From assembly GCA_002336405.1 (NCBI GenBank), contig DDEJ01000144.1, positions 1-15,508 on the forward strand: DNA of 15,508 nt, written 5' to 3'. Position 1 is the stretch's first letter; every line of letters begins with the position of its first letter. Origin of the DNA: Rhodobacteraceae bacterium UBA1957 (lineage in GTDB: Bacteria > Pseudomonadota > Alphaproteobacteria > Rhodobacterales > Rhodobacteraceae). The notes under the pieces were generated by a model. That model made no database searches. It was given only the letters and a program-made list of their open reading frames with translations, and was not told where the DNA came from. A program made the translations under genes and the position numbers. Positions 7,888 to 15,508 of the stretch are shown piece after piece.

Positions 7888-9018
7888 ATGCAATGTGACC
7901 TAACCGGCGCGCAAATCCTTCGACCCGGTGGGTTGGTCCCGGATGTCGTATCCCTGTCAGGTGGCGTTTTTGTAAAAACACCGCAAAATCGCCGGATTGA
8001 TCTCAGCGGCTATTGGGTGTTGCCCGGCATCATCGATATCCATGGAGACGGGTTCGAGCGTCATCTCGCTCCCCGGCGCGGTGCGGTGAAAAACCTTGAT
8101 GCGGGGCTGGTGGCCACTGAGGCTGAACTGGCTGTGAACGGCATTACAACAGCGGTTCTGGCACAGTTCTATAGCTGGGAAGGCGGTATGCGCAGTCCCG
8201 AATTTGCGCTGGCATTTTTAAGCGCATGGTCGAATATGGCAGGACAGTTCGACACTGATCTGTCTGTGCAGTTGCGGTTTGAGACGCATATGTTGGATCA
8301 CTATACGCAGTTTTACGATTTGGTGTGCCGGTTTCAGGTGCGCTATGTGGTGTTCAATGACCATGTGCCGCACCAAGCATTGGCGGCGGGCAAAAAACCG
8401 CCCAGATTGACAGGGCAGGCGTTAAAGTCAGGTCGTAACCCGCAAGAACATTTACGCCTGCTTGCAGAGATGCATGCCCGCTCAGCAGAGGTGCCTGCAG
8501 CGTTGCAGGGCCTGTCACGGCGGCTGCAGGCACGACACACCCTCTTGGGCAGTCACGACGATACGGATGCGACTGCAAATGCTCTTGCACGGGGTCTTGG
8601 GGCCATGATCTGTGAATTTCCCGAAACCAAAGTGGCCGCAGAAGCGGCGGTAACCACGCAAAGATCGGTTGTTCTGGGGGCGCCGAATGTGGTGCGTGGC
8701 GGGTCGCATAATGGCAACGTCAGTGCCGCAGATCTGGCGCGTCGCAACCTGTGCGCAGCCTTGGCGTCGGACTATCATTATCCATCGTTGCGCTTTGCAG
8801 CCTTGGCGCTGGCCAAGGATATTGGACTTGCGCGTGCCTGGGGGTTAATTTCAAGCGGACCGGCGCGCATTTTGGGCCTGTCTGATCGTGGCAGTCTTGA
8901 AATCGGTATGCGCGGCGATTTCGTCGTGCTTGATCCCGACAGCCAGCGGGTGATGGCCACCTTTGCCAAAGGCCGCCCTAGCTATCTGACTGGGGCGGTT
9001 GCCGAGCGTTTTCTCTAA
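7888..9018 (+). CDS. phnM: PhnM-like amidohydrolase (ribose 1-methylphosphonate 5-triphosphate diphosphatase family)
   Basis: In the C-P lyase pathway PhnM removes diphosphate from alpha-D-ribose 1-methylphosphonate 5-triphosphate. This 376-residue protein has the family's metal-binding and signature motifs: LPGIIDIHGDGFERH (45-59, with HGD at 52-54), FETH (131-134), FNDH (156-159), SHDD (222-225), EFPET (243-247), GAPNVVRGGSHNGN (264-277) and LASDYHYPS (292-300). AGGAAG at 7875-7880, overlapping the stop of the lipase gene, precedes the ATG by 7 bases. No other phn gene is in the window, so it may be a paralog with another substrate; the symbol reflects family, not proven role. Its stop codon overlaps that of purK on the other strand by four bases. 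Confidence 0.85.
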   Translation: MQCDLTGAQILRPGGLVPDVVSLSGGVFVKTPQNRRIDLSGYWVLPGIIDIHGDGFERHLAPRRGAVKNLDAGLVATEAELAVNGITTAVLAQFYSWEGGMRSPEFALAFLSAWSNMAGQFDTDLSVQLRFETHMLDHYTQFYDLVCRFQVRYVVFNDHVPHQALAAGKKPPRLTGQALKSGRNPQEHLRLLAEMHARSAEVPAALQGLSRRLQARHTLLGSHDDTDATANALARGLGAMICEFPETKVAAEAAVTTQRSVVLGAPNVVRGGSHNGNVSAADLARRNLCAALASDYHYPSLRFAALALAKDIGLARAWGLISSGPARILGLSDRGSLEIGMRGDFVVLDPDSQRVMATFAKGRPSYLTGAVAERFL

Positions 9019-10100
9019 ATCTTACGGGTTTGCGCTGGGACGAGGCGGTTCACATGACCCATTTTACGGCCCGGTTTGATCTCGGCTTTGCCATAAAGGT
9101 GCACCGCGGCAGTGGGGTCTTTGACGATGGCACCTATCCGCCCCATATCATCGCCGATCAGGTTCTCCATCACCACATCGCAGTGGCGGGTGCCATCGCC
9201 CAGCGGCCAGTCGGCAATCGCGCGGATATGTTGCTCGAATTGATCCACAACGCAGCCGTTTTGGGTCCAATGGCCAGAGTTGTGTACTCGTGGGGCAATT
9301 TCATTCACTATTAATCCCTGAACAGTGACAAATAACTCAACCCCCATAACGCCAACATAATCCAGCGCGTTTAGAATATTGGCGGTCAACAGAACCGCAT
9401 CCATTCGCTGGACTGCACTGAGCCGTGCGGGCAGGGTGGTGGTGCGCAGAATGCCGTCGCTATGAACATTTTCTCCGGGATCAAAACAGCACACGGCGCC
9501 GTTAGCCCCGCGCGCGCCAATCACAGACACCTCATGGCTGAAGTCAACAAACCCCTCAAGCAAGGCCGCTTGTCCAGCCATATTCGCGATAGCTGCCTCT
9601 GGATCACTATCAGATTGCAGACGGACCTGCCCCTTGCCGTCATAGCCAAAACGCCGGGTTTTTAAGATCGCGGCCGTGCCAAACGCCTTGAGGGCGGCGC
9701 GCAGAGCGGACGCATCGTTGATTGAGGCATAGGGGGCAGTTTTCAGGCCCAGCCCATTCAGAAAGTCTTTTTCGGTCAGCCGGTCTTGGGAAATGCGCAA
9801 CGCCTCTCGGCCGGGGCGTATCGTCGCCACCTGTTCCAGTACATCCAGTGCCGAGGTCGGGATGTTTTCAAACTCGTAGGTGATCACATCCACAGTTTCC
9901 GCAAAGCGTTGCAGCGCTTTGGTGTCTGTATAGCTGGCCGTGGTGAGCCGGTCGGCCACATGACTGGCCGGGCAATCAGGATTCGGTTCAAAAATATGGC
10001 TGCGAAAGCCCAGTCTTGCTGCGGCGACAGACAGCATGCGACCCAATTGGCCACCACCGAGTATCCCGATTGTGGCGCCGGTGGAAAGTGGTTTATGCAT
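9015..10100 (-). CDS. purK: 5-(carboxyamino)imidazole ribonucleotide synthase
   Basis: PurK uses ATP and bicarbonate to carboxylate AIR to N5-CAIR in purine synthesis, in the cytoplasm. The 361-residue ATP-grasp protein has [11 protein letters not shown] (12-22), [14 protein letters not shown] (145-158, ATP-binding loop), [11 protein letters not shown] (183-193) and the catalytic [14 protein letters not shown] (266-279). I chose the ATG at 10100; it overlaps the end of purE by eight bases (ATGCATAA), which implies translational coupling, whereas the longer open frame upstream is purE read out of frame. Its TAG stop overlaps the stop of the convergent phnM-like gene. Confidence 0.97.
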   Translation of the reverse strand: MHKPLSTGATIGILGGGQLGRMLSVAAARLGFRSHIFEPNPDCPASHVADRLTTASYTDTKALQRFAETVDVITYEFENIPTSALDVLEQVATIRPGREALRISQDRLTEKDFLNGLGLKTAPYASINDASALRAALKAFGTAAILKTRRFGYDGKGQVRLQSDSDPEAAIANMAGQAALLEGFVDFSHEVSVIGARGANGAVCCFDPGENVHSDGILRTTTLPARLSAVQRMDAVLLTANILNALDYVGVMGVELFVTVQGLIVNEIAPRVHNSGHWTQNGCVVDQFEQHIRAIADWPLGDGTRHCDVVMENLIGDDMGRIGAIVKDPTAAVHLYGKAEIKPGRKMGHVNRLVPAQTRKI

Positions 10101-10581
10101 CGTTCGGGGTCTCCGGAATTGCGGCAGAAAGTGCGGCGCGCCAGGCGTCAAGACGTTGTGCAAGGCTGTCATCCTGCAACGCCAGAATACCCGCAGCCAT
10201 CAAACCGGCATTGGCGGCCCCACTGGCGCCTATCGCCATCGTGGCAACGGGAAAGCCGCGCGGCATCTGCACGATCGAATACAGGCTGTCTATGCCTGAA
10301 AGCGCCTGGGTCTGCACCGGCACACCGATCACCGGCAGACGGGTTTTTGAGGCCATCATACCTGGCAGATGTGCCGCTCCCCCTGCACCGGCAATGATCA
10401 CCTGCAATCCGCGCTCTGCAGCGGTTTTGCCATAGGCCCACAGCCGGTCGGGGGTACGGTGTGCTGAGACAATTCCGGTCTCATAGGGCAGCTGTAATTC
10501 ATCGAGGATTTCTGCTGCGGCCTTCATAGTCGGCCAGTCTGATTGACTGCCCATGATGATGCCAATTTTTACCTGTGTCAT
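10093..10581 (-). CDS. purE: 5-(carboxyamino)imidazole ribonucleotide mutase
   Basis: PurE moves the carboxyl group of N5-CAIR to give CAIR, the step after PurK. The 162-residue protein (class I, bacterial type) shows GSQSDW (11-16), SAHRTP (39-44), [11 protein letters not shown] (65-75) and [16 protein letters not shown] (94-109). The ATG at 10581 has GAGG about 7 bases upstream; an alternative GTG at 10593 would place that site inside the gene. It precedes purK in the same operon, and the ydcH gene ends 47 bases upstream. Confidence 0.97.
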   Translation of the reverse strand: MTQVKIGIIMGSQSDWPTMKAAAEILDELQLPYETGIVSAHRTPDRLWAYGKTAAERGLQVIIAGAGGAAHLPGMMASKTRLPVIGVPVQTQALSGIDSLYSIVQMPRGFPVATMAIGASGAANAGLMAAGILALQDDSLAQRLDAWRAALSAAIPETPNDA

Positions 10582-10628
10582 AGGCCGCCTCACACTTTCA
10601 AAACGCGCAATATAGTCAGATTGTGCTG

Positions 10629-10853
10629 CTACGCAATGATATCCGGTGTTAGACGGTCTTCAATCCGTGTGATCATATCTTTAAATGCTAGTTTTTTCTT
10701 TTTTAATCGCTTAAGCGTCAGCTGATCTGCTGTGCCAATTTGGATCAATGCCGCAATGGCATCATCCAAATCGCGGTGCTCGTGGCGGAACACTTCCAAC
10801 TCGACGCGTAAAACATCTTCTGTTCTCATTGTAATCTCGGTGGGCGTTGTCAT
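10629..10853 (-). CDS. YdcH family protein (DUF465)
   Basis: This is a small, charged, helical protein of the DUF465/YdcH family, whose role is not established. The 74 residues contain the family pattern [10 protein letters not shown] (about 24-33), [17 protein letters not shown] and the ending RLTPDIIA. They should form an antiparallel helical hairpin or coiled coil. The ATG at 10853 has AGGA 6-7 bases upstream; a second ATG at 10829 is possible but lacks a comparable site. It is probably co-transcribed with purE-purK. The codons TTA AAA AAG AAA AAA contain the slippery heptamer A-AAA-AAG in phase. Confidence 0.88.
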   Translation of the reverse strand: MTTPTEITMRTEDVLRVELEVFRHEHRDLDDAIAALIQIGTADQLTLKRLKKKKLAFKDMITRIEDRLTPDIIA

Positions 10854-10915
10854 GAATGTCCTAGCTCAGTCTCAAGAAAGATCATACTACCCGATACCAC
10901 AAGTTTTGCAAAAGT

Positions 10916-10946
10916 CTTGAACGAATACGATTGAGGACCCATATAT
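10916..10946 (+). promoter_or_regulatory. Probable sigma-32 (RpoH) heat-shock promoter of hsp20
   Basis: CTTGAA (10916-10921) and CCCATATAT (10938-10946), 16 bases apart, closely match the RpoH consensus (CTTGAA and CCCATnT). Transcription should start near 10953, about 55 bases ahead of the hsp20 ATG. Confidence 0.75.
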
Positions 10947-11006
10947 GATAAGAGGATGCCACAATGGATCCTTCATAACGACGCTCGCTTAACCAAAGGA
11001 TGTGTC

Positions 11007-11423
11007 ATGACAAAATTAAGCCTTACTGCTTATCCACACATGTTGGGCTTTGAGCCGCTGGCGAATTTACTTGAGCGGACGGCAAAATCCGGCAATGAAG
11101 GGTATCCCCCCTATAATATTGAACAAACCACAGATCGGTCCTATCGCATCAGCCTTGCAGTGGCGGGTTTTACCGAAGCTGACCTCTCGGTCACGGTTGA
11201 AGACCGCCAATTGGTGATCCGCGGTCGCCAGAGCGAAGAGGACACACCGCGGGTGTTTTTACACCGCGGTATCGGCACGCGGCAATTCCAGCGGGTGTTT
11301 GTTTTGGCTGAAGGTGTCGAGGTGGGCGAGGCGGCAATGGAAAACGGGCTGCTGCATCTTGATTTGACCCAGTCTGTTCCCGATAGTATTGTAAAGACTA
11401 TTGCGATTAAGAAAGGTCGATGA
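11007..11423 (+). CDS. Small heat-shock protein Hsp20 (IbpA-like)
   Basis: This is an ATP-independent holdase that binds unfolding proteins in the cytoplasm and hands them to other chaperones. The 138-residue protein has an N-terminal segment MLGFEPLANLLERTAKSGN, then YPPYNIE (33-39) opening the alpha-crystallin domain (about 34-128). That domain ends with the family motif AMENGLLHLDL (110-120), and a C-terminal I-X-I motif (IAI, 132-134) follows. AAAGGA at 10995-11000 lies 6 bases ahead of the ATG at 11007. The open frame extends 17 codons upstream but overlaps the promoter, so I reject that start. It is translationally coupled to the DUF1150 gene by an ATGA overlap. Confidence 0.95.
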   Translation: MTKLSLTAYPHMLGFEPLANLLERTAKSGNEGYPPYNIEQTTDRSYRISLAVAGFTEADLSVTVEDRQLVIRGRQSEEDTPRVFLHRGIGTRQFQRVFVLAEGVEVGEAAMENGLLHLDLTQSVPDSIVKTIAIKKGR

Positions 11424-11653
11424 CCATGCATAGCAAATATGATTTTTCCCACTTCGATACTGATGACCTGGTCTATATCAAAACGGTTGAAGTGACGGAA
11501 CTGCCATTGGATTTACAGCGGCAGGTGGGGTCTGACAAGACGCTGTATGCGGTACATAAGGCTGATGGTGAGCGTGTCGCTGTGGTCGAGAACCGTGCAT
11601 TAGCATATAGTTTGGCGCGAGATAACGACTTAACGCCGATGACACTGCACTGA
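11420..11653 (+). CDS. DUF1150 family protein
   Basis: This is a small alphaproteobacterial protein of unknown function, typically encoded just after an hsp20 gene as here. The 77 residues include DDLVYIKTVEV, KTLYAVHKADGERVAVVENR and ALAYSLARDNDLTPMTLH, the usual family ending. Its ATG overlaps the hsp20 stop (ATGA). A second ATG two codons on (11426) has AAGG at a better distance of 9 bases, so the protein may be two residues shorter. Sharing the hsp20 promoter implies heat-shock expression and a role beside the small heat-shock protein, but that role is inference. Confidence 0.9.
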   Translation: MTMHSKYDFSHFDTDDLVYIKTVEVTELPLDLQRQVGSDKTLYAVHKADGERVAVVENRALAYSLARDNDLTPMTLH

Positions 11654-11755
11654 CCTCATCTAGAGATGTCCTGCACTATTCATGCAAGGTCTAGTCGCAA
11701 CGCATTTATGTGCAACACCTAAGCTTGCACTTGCGCGCCTCAGGTGGTCAACGGG

Positions 11756-13462
11756 CTACCCGGCGATCAATCCTAGGCTTTCGAGTTTAAGAATGACTTG
11801 ATGGGCACAATTGTCCACCTCTTCATTTTCAGTCGACAAGCGTAATTCGGGTGCCTCGGGTATTTCATAGGGATCAGAGATGCCGGTGAATTCTTTGATC
11901 TTTCCCTCGCGGGCTAATTTATACAATCCCTTGCGGTCGCGGCGTTCGCATTCTTCTAGGGAGGTTGCGATATGTACCTCAATAAATGCGCCAAAAGCCT
12001 CGACATCTTCACGGACGGCGCGGCGGGTGGTATGGTAGGGCGCAATCGGGGCGCAGATGGCAATGCCGCCATTTTTGGTGATTTCCGAGGCAACATAGCC
12101 GATCCGGCGGATGTTTAGGTCTCGGTGCTCTTTACTGAACCCCAGTTCGGATGACAGGTTTTTGCGCACAATGTCCCCATCCAAAAGCGTCACAGGCCGG
12201 CCGCCCATTTCCATCAGCTTGACCATTAAAGCATTGGCAATTGTGGATTTCCCAGAGCCGGAAAGTCCGGTAAAAAAGACCGTAAAGCCCTGTTTGCTTC
12301 GCTGGGGTTTGCTGAGCCGCAACTGACCGACGACCTCGGGAAAACTGAACCATTCGGGAATTTCCAACCCCTCTGACAGGCGCCGGCGCAATTCTGTACC
12401 TGAAATGCTCAAAACGGTCACATCGCCAACCACTTCATCGGCCGGCTCGTATTGGGCGCGTTCCTGCACATAGACCATATTTTTGAAATCAACCATCTCG
12501 ATGCCAATCTCGTCTTCGTACTTGCGAAACAGATGTTGGGCATCGTAGGGACCATAAAAATCTTCGCCCTGTGCGTTCTTGCCGGGGCCAGCGTGGTCGC
12601 GGCCAATGATGAAATGTGTGCAGCCGTGATTTTTGCGAATAAGCGCATGCCAGACCGCCTCGCGGGGGCCTGCCATGCGCATGGCCAGATTAAGCAGTGA
12701 CATCGTCGTGGTCGATTGCGGGTATTTATCCAACACCGCCTCATAGCAGCGCACACGGGTAAAGTGATCGACGTCACCGGGTTTTGTCATGCCGACAACC
12801 GGATGTATCAATAAATTGGCTTGGGCTTCTTTGGCGGCCCGAAATGTTAATTCCTGATGGGCACGGTGCAGCGGATTGCGGGTTTGGAAAGCGACAACTT
12901 TACGCCACCCAAGCTTGCGGAAATAGGCACGCAACTCGTTTGGCGTGTCACGCCGGCCCCGAAAATCATAATGCACCGGCTGTTGAATGCCGATTACCGG
13001 GCCACCCAGATAAACGGCTCCGGCCTGTTGATGCAGATAGTTCACAGCCGGATGCGTGCTGTCATCGGCGCCGAAAACCTGCGTGGCCTCATGGGCTTTG
13101 TCGGGGGTCCAATTGTCGGTGACAGTCATCGTAGCAAGAATGACCCCCTCTTGATCGCGAAGGGCGATATCTTGACCAAGCGTCAGGCCTTGGGCGAAGG
13201 TCGCAGTGACATCAAGGGTTATAGGCATGGGCCAAAGCTTGCCATCAGCAAGACGCATATCTGCCAGAACCGACAGGTAATCGGATTCGCTGAGAAACCC
13301 CTTCAACGGTGTAAAACCGCCATTCATCAGCAGTTCGAGATCACATATCTGACGGGGGGTCAGATCCCAACTGGCCAGATCTGCAGCGTCAAGCTTGAGC
13401 TTTTGCGCAGACTCGTGCGACACATAAAGTTCCGGGATTGGCACCAGATTCTGCAAATTCAT
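11756..13462 (-). CDS. sat-cysC: Bifunctional sulfate adenylyltransferase / adenylylsulfate kinase
   Basis: This fused enzyme carries out both steps of sulfate activation: ATP sulfurylase makes APS and APS kinase makes PAPS. The 568 residues comprise an ATP sulfurylase part (about 1-385), with QTRNPLHRAHQ (193-203) and GRDHAGPG (287-294), and an APS kinase part (about 392-568), with Walker A GLSGSGKST (399-407), LLDGD (426-430) and KGLYKLAREGKIKEFTG (511-527). Both active sites look intact. AAGGTGG lies about 10 bases ahead of the ATG. Because this is the homomeric Sat type, cysD and cysN are not needed. trxB lies upstream in the same direction, 150 bases away. The symbol is composite; databases may use cysC or sat. 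Confidence 0.96.
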   Translation of the reverse strand: MNLQNLVPIPELYVSHESAQKLKLDAADLASWDLTPRQICDLELLMNGGFTPLKGFLSESDYLSVLADMRLADGKLWPMPITLDVTATFAQGLTLGQDIALRDQEGVILATMTVTDNWTPDKAHEATQVFGADDSTHPAVNYLHQQAGAVYLGGPVIGIQQPVHYDFRGRRDTPNELRAYFRKLGWRKVVAFQTRNPLHRAHQELTFRAAKEAQANLLIHPVVGMTKPGDVDHFTRVRCYEAVLDKYPQSTTTMSLLNLAMRMAGPREAVWHALIRKNHGCTHFIIGRDHAGPGKNAQGEDFYGPYDAQHLFRKYEDEIGIEMVDFKNMVYVQERAQYEPADEVVGDVTVLSISGTELRRRLSEGLEIPEWFSFPEVVGQLRLSKPQRSKQGFTVFFTGLSGSGKSTIANALMVKLMEMGGRPVTLLDGDIVRKNLSSELGFSKEHRDLNIRRIGYVASEITKNGGIAICAPIAPYHTTRRAVREDVEAFGAFIEVHIATSLEECERRDRKGLYKLAREGKIKEFTGISDPYEIPEAPELRLSTENEEVDNCAHQVILKLESLGLIAG

Positions 13463-13612
13463 TTTTTTGTATCCACCTTTTAAAAGATAATTTTACCGCC
13501 CATTTGTCGCGAAGATAACCCGCAGACGCGACACTAGCGGTTTAGAGCTTGGCCGCAGCGTTATTCAAGATCAAAGCGTGCCCTTATTTTCAGTATATTT
13601 GAAGAATTACCC

Positions 13613-14560
13613 TTATTTTTCTGCATTTTCGGCCAAAAACCGTTCGGCATCCAAAGCGGCCATACACCCCATGCCTGCGGAGGTAACGGCCTGTCGATAA
13701 ACGTGATCGGTGAGGTCGCCGGCGGCAAATATACCAGGAATAGAGGTTTCGGTGCTGCCGAGTTTTACTTTGACATAGCCACCGTTGTGCAATTCAAGCT
13801 CACCTTTTATCAGTTCATTTGCAGGGGCATGGCCAATCGCGATGAAAACACCCTTGCAGGGAATATCTTGCATTTCGCCGGTTTTGGTATGTTTGACCCG
13901 AATACCACTGACGCCCAGCGGTGTATCCTCGCCAAGGACTTCTTCCAGTTGGTGAAACCAGAGCGGTTCGATTTTTGGATTTTTCATCAGCCGGTCTTGA
14001 AGAATTTTTTCAGCACGCAGTTCGTCGCGGCGGTGCACCAACGTGACCTTACTGGCAAAGTTCGTCAAAAATAGTGCTTCTTCCACGGCTGTATTGCCAC
14101 CACCGATCACGGCAATTTCCTGTCCGCGATAAAAAAAGCCGTCACAGGTGGCGCAGGCTGACACGCCAAAGCCCTTGAACTTTTCTTCCGAGGCCAGACC
14201 CAGCCATTTGGCCCGCGCGCCTGTCGCCAAAATGACCGCATCGGCGGTATATGTGCGACCGCTGTCACCTTTGGCGGTGAAGGGGCGTTTTGTGGTGTCG
14301 AGGTCTTGGACAATATCGCCAATAATCTCGCAGCCCATCGCCTTGGCATGCGCTTCCATCCGCACCATCAGGTCGGGACCTTGCACTTCGGTGTCACCGG
14401 GCCAGTTCTCGACCTCGGTTGTTGTGGTCAGTTGACCGCCGGGTTCGATCCCCTGTACCAAAACAGGTGCAAGCATTGCGCGGCTGGCATAGACCCCGGC
14501 GGTATAGCCTGCAGGCCCGGAGCCGATGATCAAAACCTTGGTGTGAATCGCGTCTGTCAT
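13613..14560 (-). CDS. trxB: Thioredoxin-disulfide reductase
   Basis: This is a flavoprotein that uses NADPH to reduce thioredoxin, in the cytoplasm. The 315-residue protein has the FAD motif [11 protein letters not shown] (11-21), [16 protein letters not shown] (40-55), the redox-active CATC (136-139), the NADPH motif [11 protein letters not shown] (152-162) with HRRDELRA (176-183), and the second FAD motif [10 protein letters not shown] near the C-terminus. AGAGG lies 7 bases ahead of the ATG at 14560; the 42-residue extension upstream is not part of the family and runs into the promoter region. It is transcribed away from the Lrp/AsnC gene. Reduced thioredoxin commonly serves PAPS reductase, so the nearness to sat-cysC is functionally sensible, though not proof of an operon. 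Confidence 0.97.
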   Translation of the reverse strand: MTDAIHTKVLIIGSGPAGYTAGVYASRAMLAPVLVQGIEPGGQLTTTTEVENWPGDTEVQGPDLMVRMEAHAKAMGCEIIGDIVQDLDTTKRPFTAKGDSGRTYTADAVILATGARAKWLGLASEEKFKGFGVSACATCDGFFYRGQEIAVIGGGNTAVEEALFLTNFASKVTLVHRRDELRAEKILQDRLMKNPKIEPLWFHQLEEVLGEDTPLGVSGIRVKHTKTGEMQDIPCKGVFIAIGHAPANELIKGELELHNGGYVKVKLGSTETSIPGIFAAGDLTDHVYRQAVTSAGMGCMAALDAERFLAENAEK

Positions 14561-14679
14561 TATTGACCTCTTTAAAATAATCCATAGCATTTTTTGCACA
14601 TATACCGCCAGATGACGGGCTGCGCACCCCCTATCTTGCCCATGAGAATTACATTTTTGAACGCTAAACGCGTAATTAA

Positions 14680-14697
14680 ATTTCAATGTTTTGAAAT
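14680..14697. promoter_or_regulatory. Palindrome between trxB and the Lrp gene, candidate operator
   Basis: ATTTCAA-TGTT-TTGAAAT is a perfect 7-bp inverted repeat with a 4-base centre, in an AT-rich patch 55 bases ahead of the Lrp/AsnC start and 120 bases ahead of trxB. Lrp-family proteins often bind AT-rich palindromes and control their own divergent promoter, so this is a plausible autoregulatory site. It is inferred from position and symmetry only. Confidence 0.45.
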
Positions 14698-14752
14698 ATT
14701 ATTGCGCGTTTGTTGGTTCTGGGGTAAGTTAAAGAAAATCAAAGGAATTGAT

Positions 14753-15253
14753 ATGCCCGCCACCCGTCTAGATCTGATTGACCGAATGATTCTGGCAGAG
14801 CTGCAGGCCGATGGGCGTATGACAAATGTTGAACTGGCCCGACGGGTTGGCATCTCTGCTCCACCCTGCTTGCGGCGGGTACGGACGCTTGAAGAGCAGG
14901 GCTATATTCGCGGCTATCACGCCGACATTGATCCACGCGAATTGGGCTTTGAGGTGCAGGTATTTGCGATGGTTGGTCTGCAGCGGCAGGCAGAAGTGGA
15001 TTTGAGCGCGTTTGAAAACCGCTGTCGGGCATGGCCGCTGGTGCGTGAATGTCATATGTTAAACGGCGAGGTTGATTTTATTCTTAAATGTGTCGCACCG
15101 GATCTGAGCACGTTTCAGTCATTCCTCACCTCTGAGCTAACCGCGGCAGACAATGTGGGCAGTGTTAAAACGTCTTTGGTGATCCGCGGTGCCAAAGACG
15201 AACCGGGCGTGCCGTTTGATGTTCTGGAGGAGCGCCTGCAGATTAAGGCCTAA
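14753..15253 (+). CDS. Lrp/AsnC family transcriptional regulator
   Basis: This is a feast/famine regulator that binds DNA as a multimer and usually responds to an amino acid. The 166-residue protein has the N-terminal helix-turn-helix (LDLIDRMILAELQADGRM, then NVELARRVGISAPPCLRRV, about 6-43) and the EQGYIRGYHADIDP hinge (48-61). The C-terminal RAM ligand-binding domain covers about 65-145, with GEVDFILKCVAPD (105-117). AAAGGA at 14741-14746 lies 6 bases ahead of the ATG at 14753. The open frame extends 53 codons upstream but those lack family similarity. Divergent orientation from trxB, with a palindrome between, suggests self-control and possibly control of trxB. The effector cannot be told. 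Confidence 0.93.
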   Translation: MPATRLDLIDRMILAELQADGRMTNVELARRVGISAPPCLRRVRTLEEQGYIRGYHADIDPRELGFEVQVFAMVGLQRQAEVDLSAFENRCRAWPLVRECHMLNGEVDFILKCVAPDLSTFQSFLTSELTAADNVGSVKTSLVIRGAKDEPGVPFDVLEERLQIKA

Positions 15254-15292
15254 AAAGGTAGCCACAAATATCGACACGATGGATTCAGCTGG

Positions 15293-15440
15293 TTACTGCA
15301 ACACTTTCTCTGCGCTACGAGCTGACGACAGGGAGCCCAAGGCTTTTTGTGGTCGGCCGTTCAAGGTGCTTGCGAGTTTGTCCAGTTGTGTCCGCGAATA
15401 GTTTGAAACGCAGGATCTCTTTGGAAAGTAATACGTTCAG
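15293..15440 (-). pseudogene. C-terminal remnant of an IS30-family transposase
   Basis: On the minus strand, ending at a TAA (15295-15293), one frame reads YYFPKRSCVSNYSRTQLDKL followed by ASTLNGRPQKALGSL. This matches the end of IS30-type DDE transposases (pattern YFPKGTD-S--S--QLD--A--LN-RPRK-LG). Directly upstream the frame is stopped by a TGA next to the YYFPK segment, and an upstream GGCTGAACG fits the family's preceding GL-R only after a frame change. The rest of the transposase is not visible before the window ends at 15508. It is therefore a broken insertion sequence. The call rests on motif recognition. Confidence 0.62.
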
Positions 15441-15508
15441 CCCCGGCATGTGGTGGATCGGGGTTAGGATGTATTGATCCGGCTCAGATATTCAGGTGTT
15501 CAGACTTT

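Noticed and set aside
9786..10397. 203-codon plus-strand frame opposite purK and purE
   Set aside because: Arg/Pro/Ser-rich shadow crossing two certain genes.
11710..11730. GTGCAA-N9-TTGCAC inverted repeat between DUF1150 and sat-cysC
   Set aside because: Could be a weak two-way terminator, but the stem is only 6 bp and neither side has a T-tract.
12857..13483. 208-codon plus-strand frame opposite sat-cysC
   Set aside because: No recognisable domain; entirely antisense to a well-supported enzyme gene.
14594..14752. 53-codon N-terminal extension of the Lrp/AsnC gene
   Set aside because: No family similarity, covers the palindrome and probable promoter; the ATG at 14753 has AAAGGA at good spacing.

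Overview
This window reads as a stretch of alphaproteobacterial chromosome, most likely Rhodobacterales (roseobacter group). The basis is the protein content (YdcH/DUF465 beside purE-purK, Hsp20 followed by DUF1150, a fused Sat-CysC, an alphaproteobacterial-type SRP RNA) and the overall codon style. I cannot name genus or species. Most of it is housekeeping DNA; the accessory signals are small: a decayed SH3-like gene, an IS30-type transposase remnant, an AT-rich patch at the left edge, and a short unknown gene coupled to a transporter.

Layout. 1-245 is AT-rich with no convincing gene. dnaX (minus, 246-2087) follows. Upstream of it on the plus strand lie a broken two-domain SH3-like gene (about 2257-2582) and a dual-specificity-type phosphatase (2609-3136). 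The SRP RNA gene ffs is on the minus strand (about 3204-3301). After a gap holding a promoter and a CIRCE operator comes groES-groEL (3670-5649) with a clear intrinsic terminator. A plus-strand group follows: an unknown 62-residue protein, an EamA transporter (coupled by a 4-base overlap), a secreted lipase-like hydrolase and a PhnM-like amidohydrolase (6012-9018). This meets a minus-strand group ydcH-purE-purK (10853-9015) tail to tail, with overlapping stop codons. A plus-strand hsp20-DUF1150 pair (11007-11653) has a sigma-32-like promoter. It meets minus-strand sat-cysC (13462-11756) and, upstream of that, trxB (14560-13613). Divergent from trxB is an Lrp/AsnC regulator (14753-15253), followed by the transposase remnant at the right edge.

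Functional themes. The window covers DNA replication (DnaX), protein targeting (SRP RNA), protein folding under stress (GroES/GroEL under a probable HrcA/CIRCE switch; Hsp20 under a probable RpoH promoter), purine synthesis (PurE/PurK), sulfate activation (Sat-CysC) and thiol redox control (TrxB, which recycles the thioredoxin commonly used by PAPS reductases). I did not find a novel multi-gene system. The items most worth a second look are the unknown 62-residue protein coupled to the transporter, the stand-alone PhnM-like enzyme, the decaying SH3-like gene and the palindrome between trxB and the Lrp gene.
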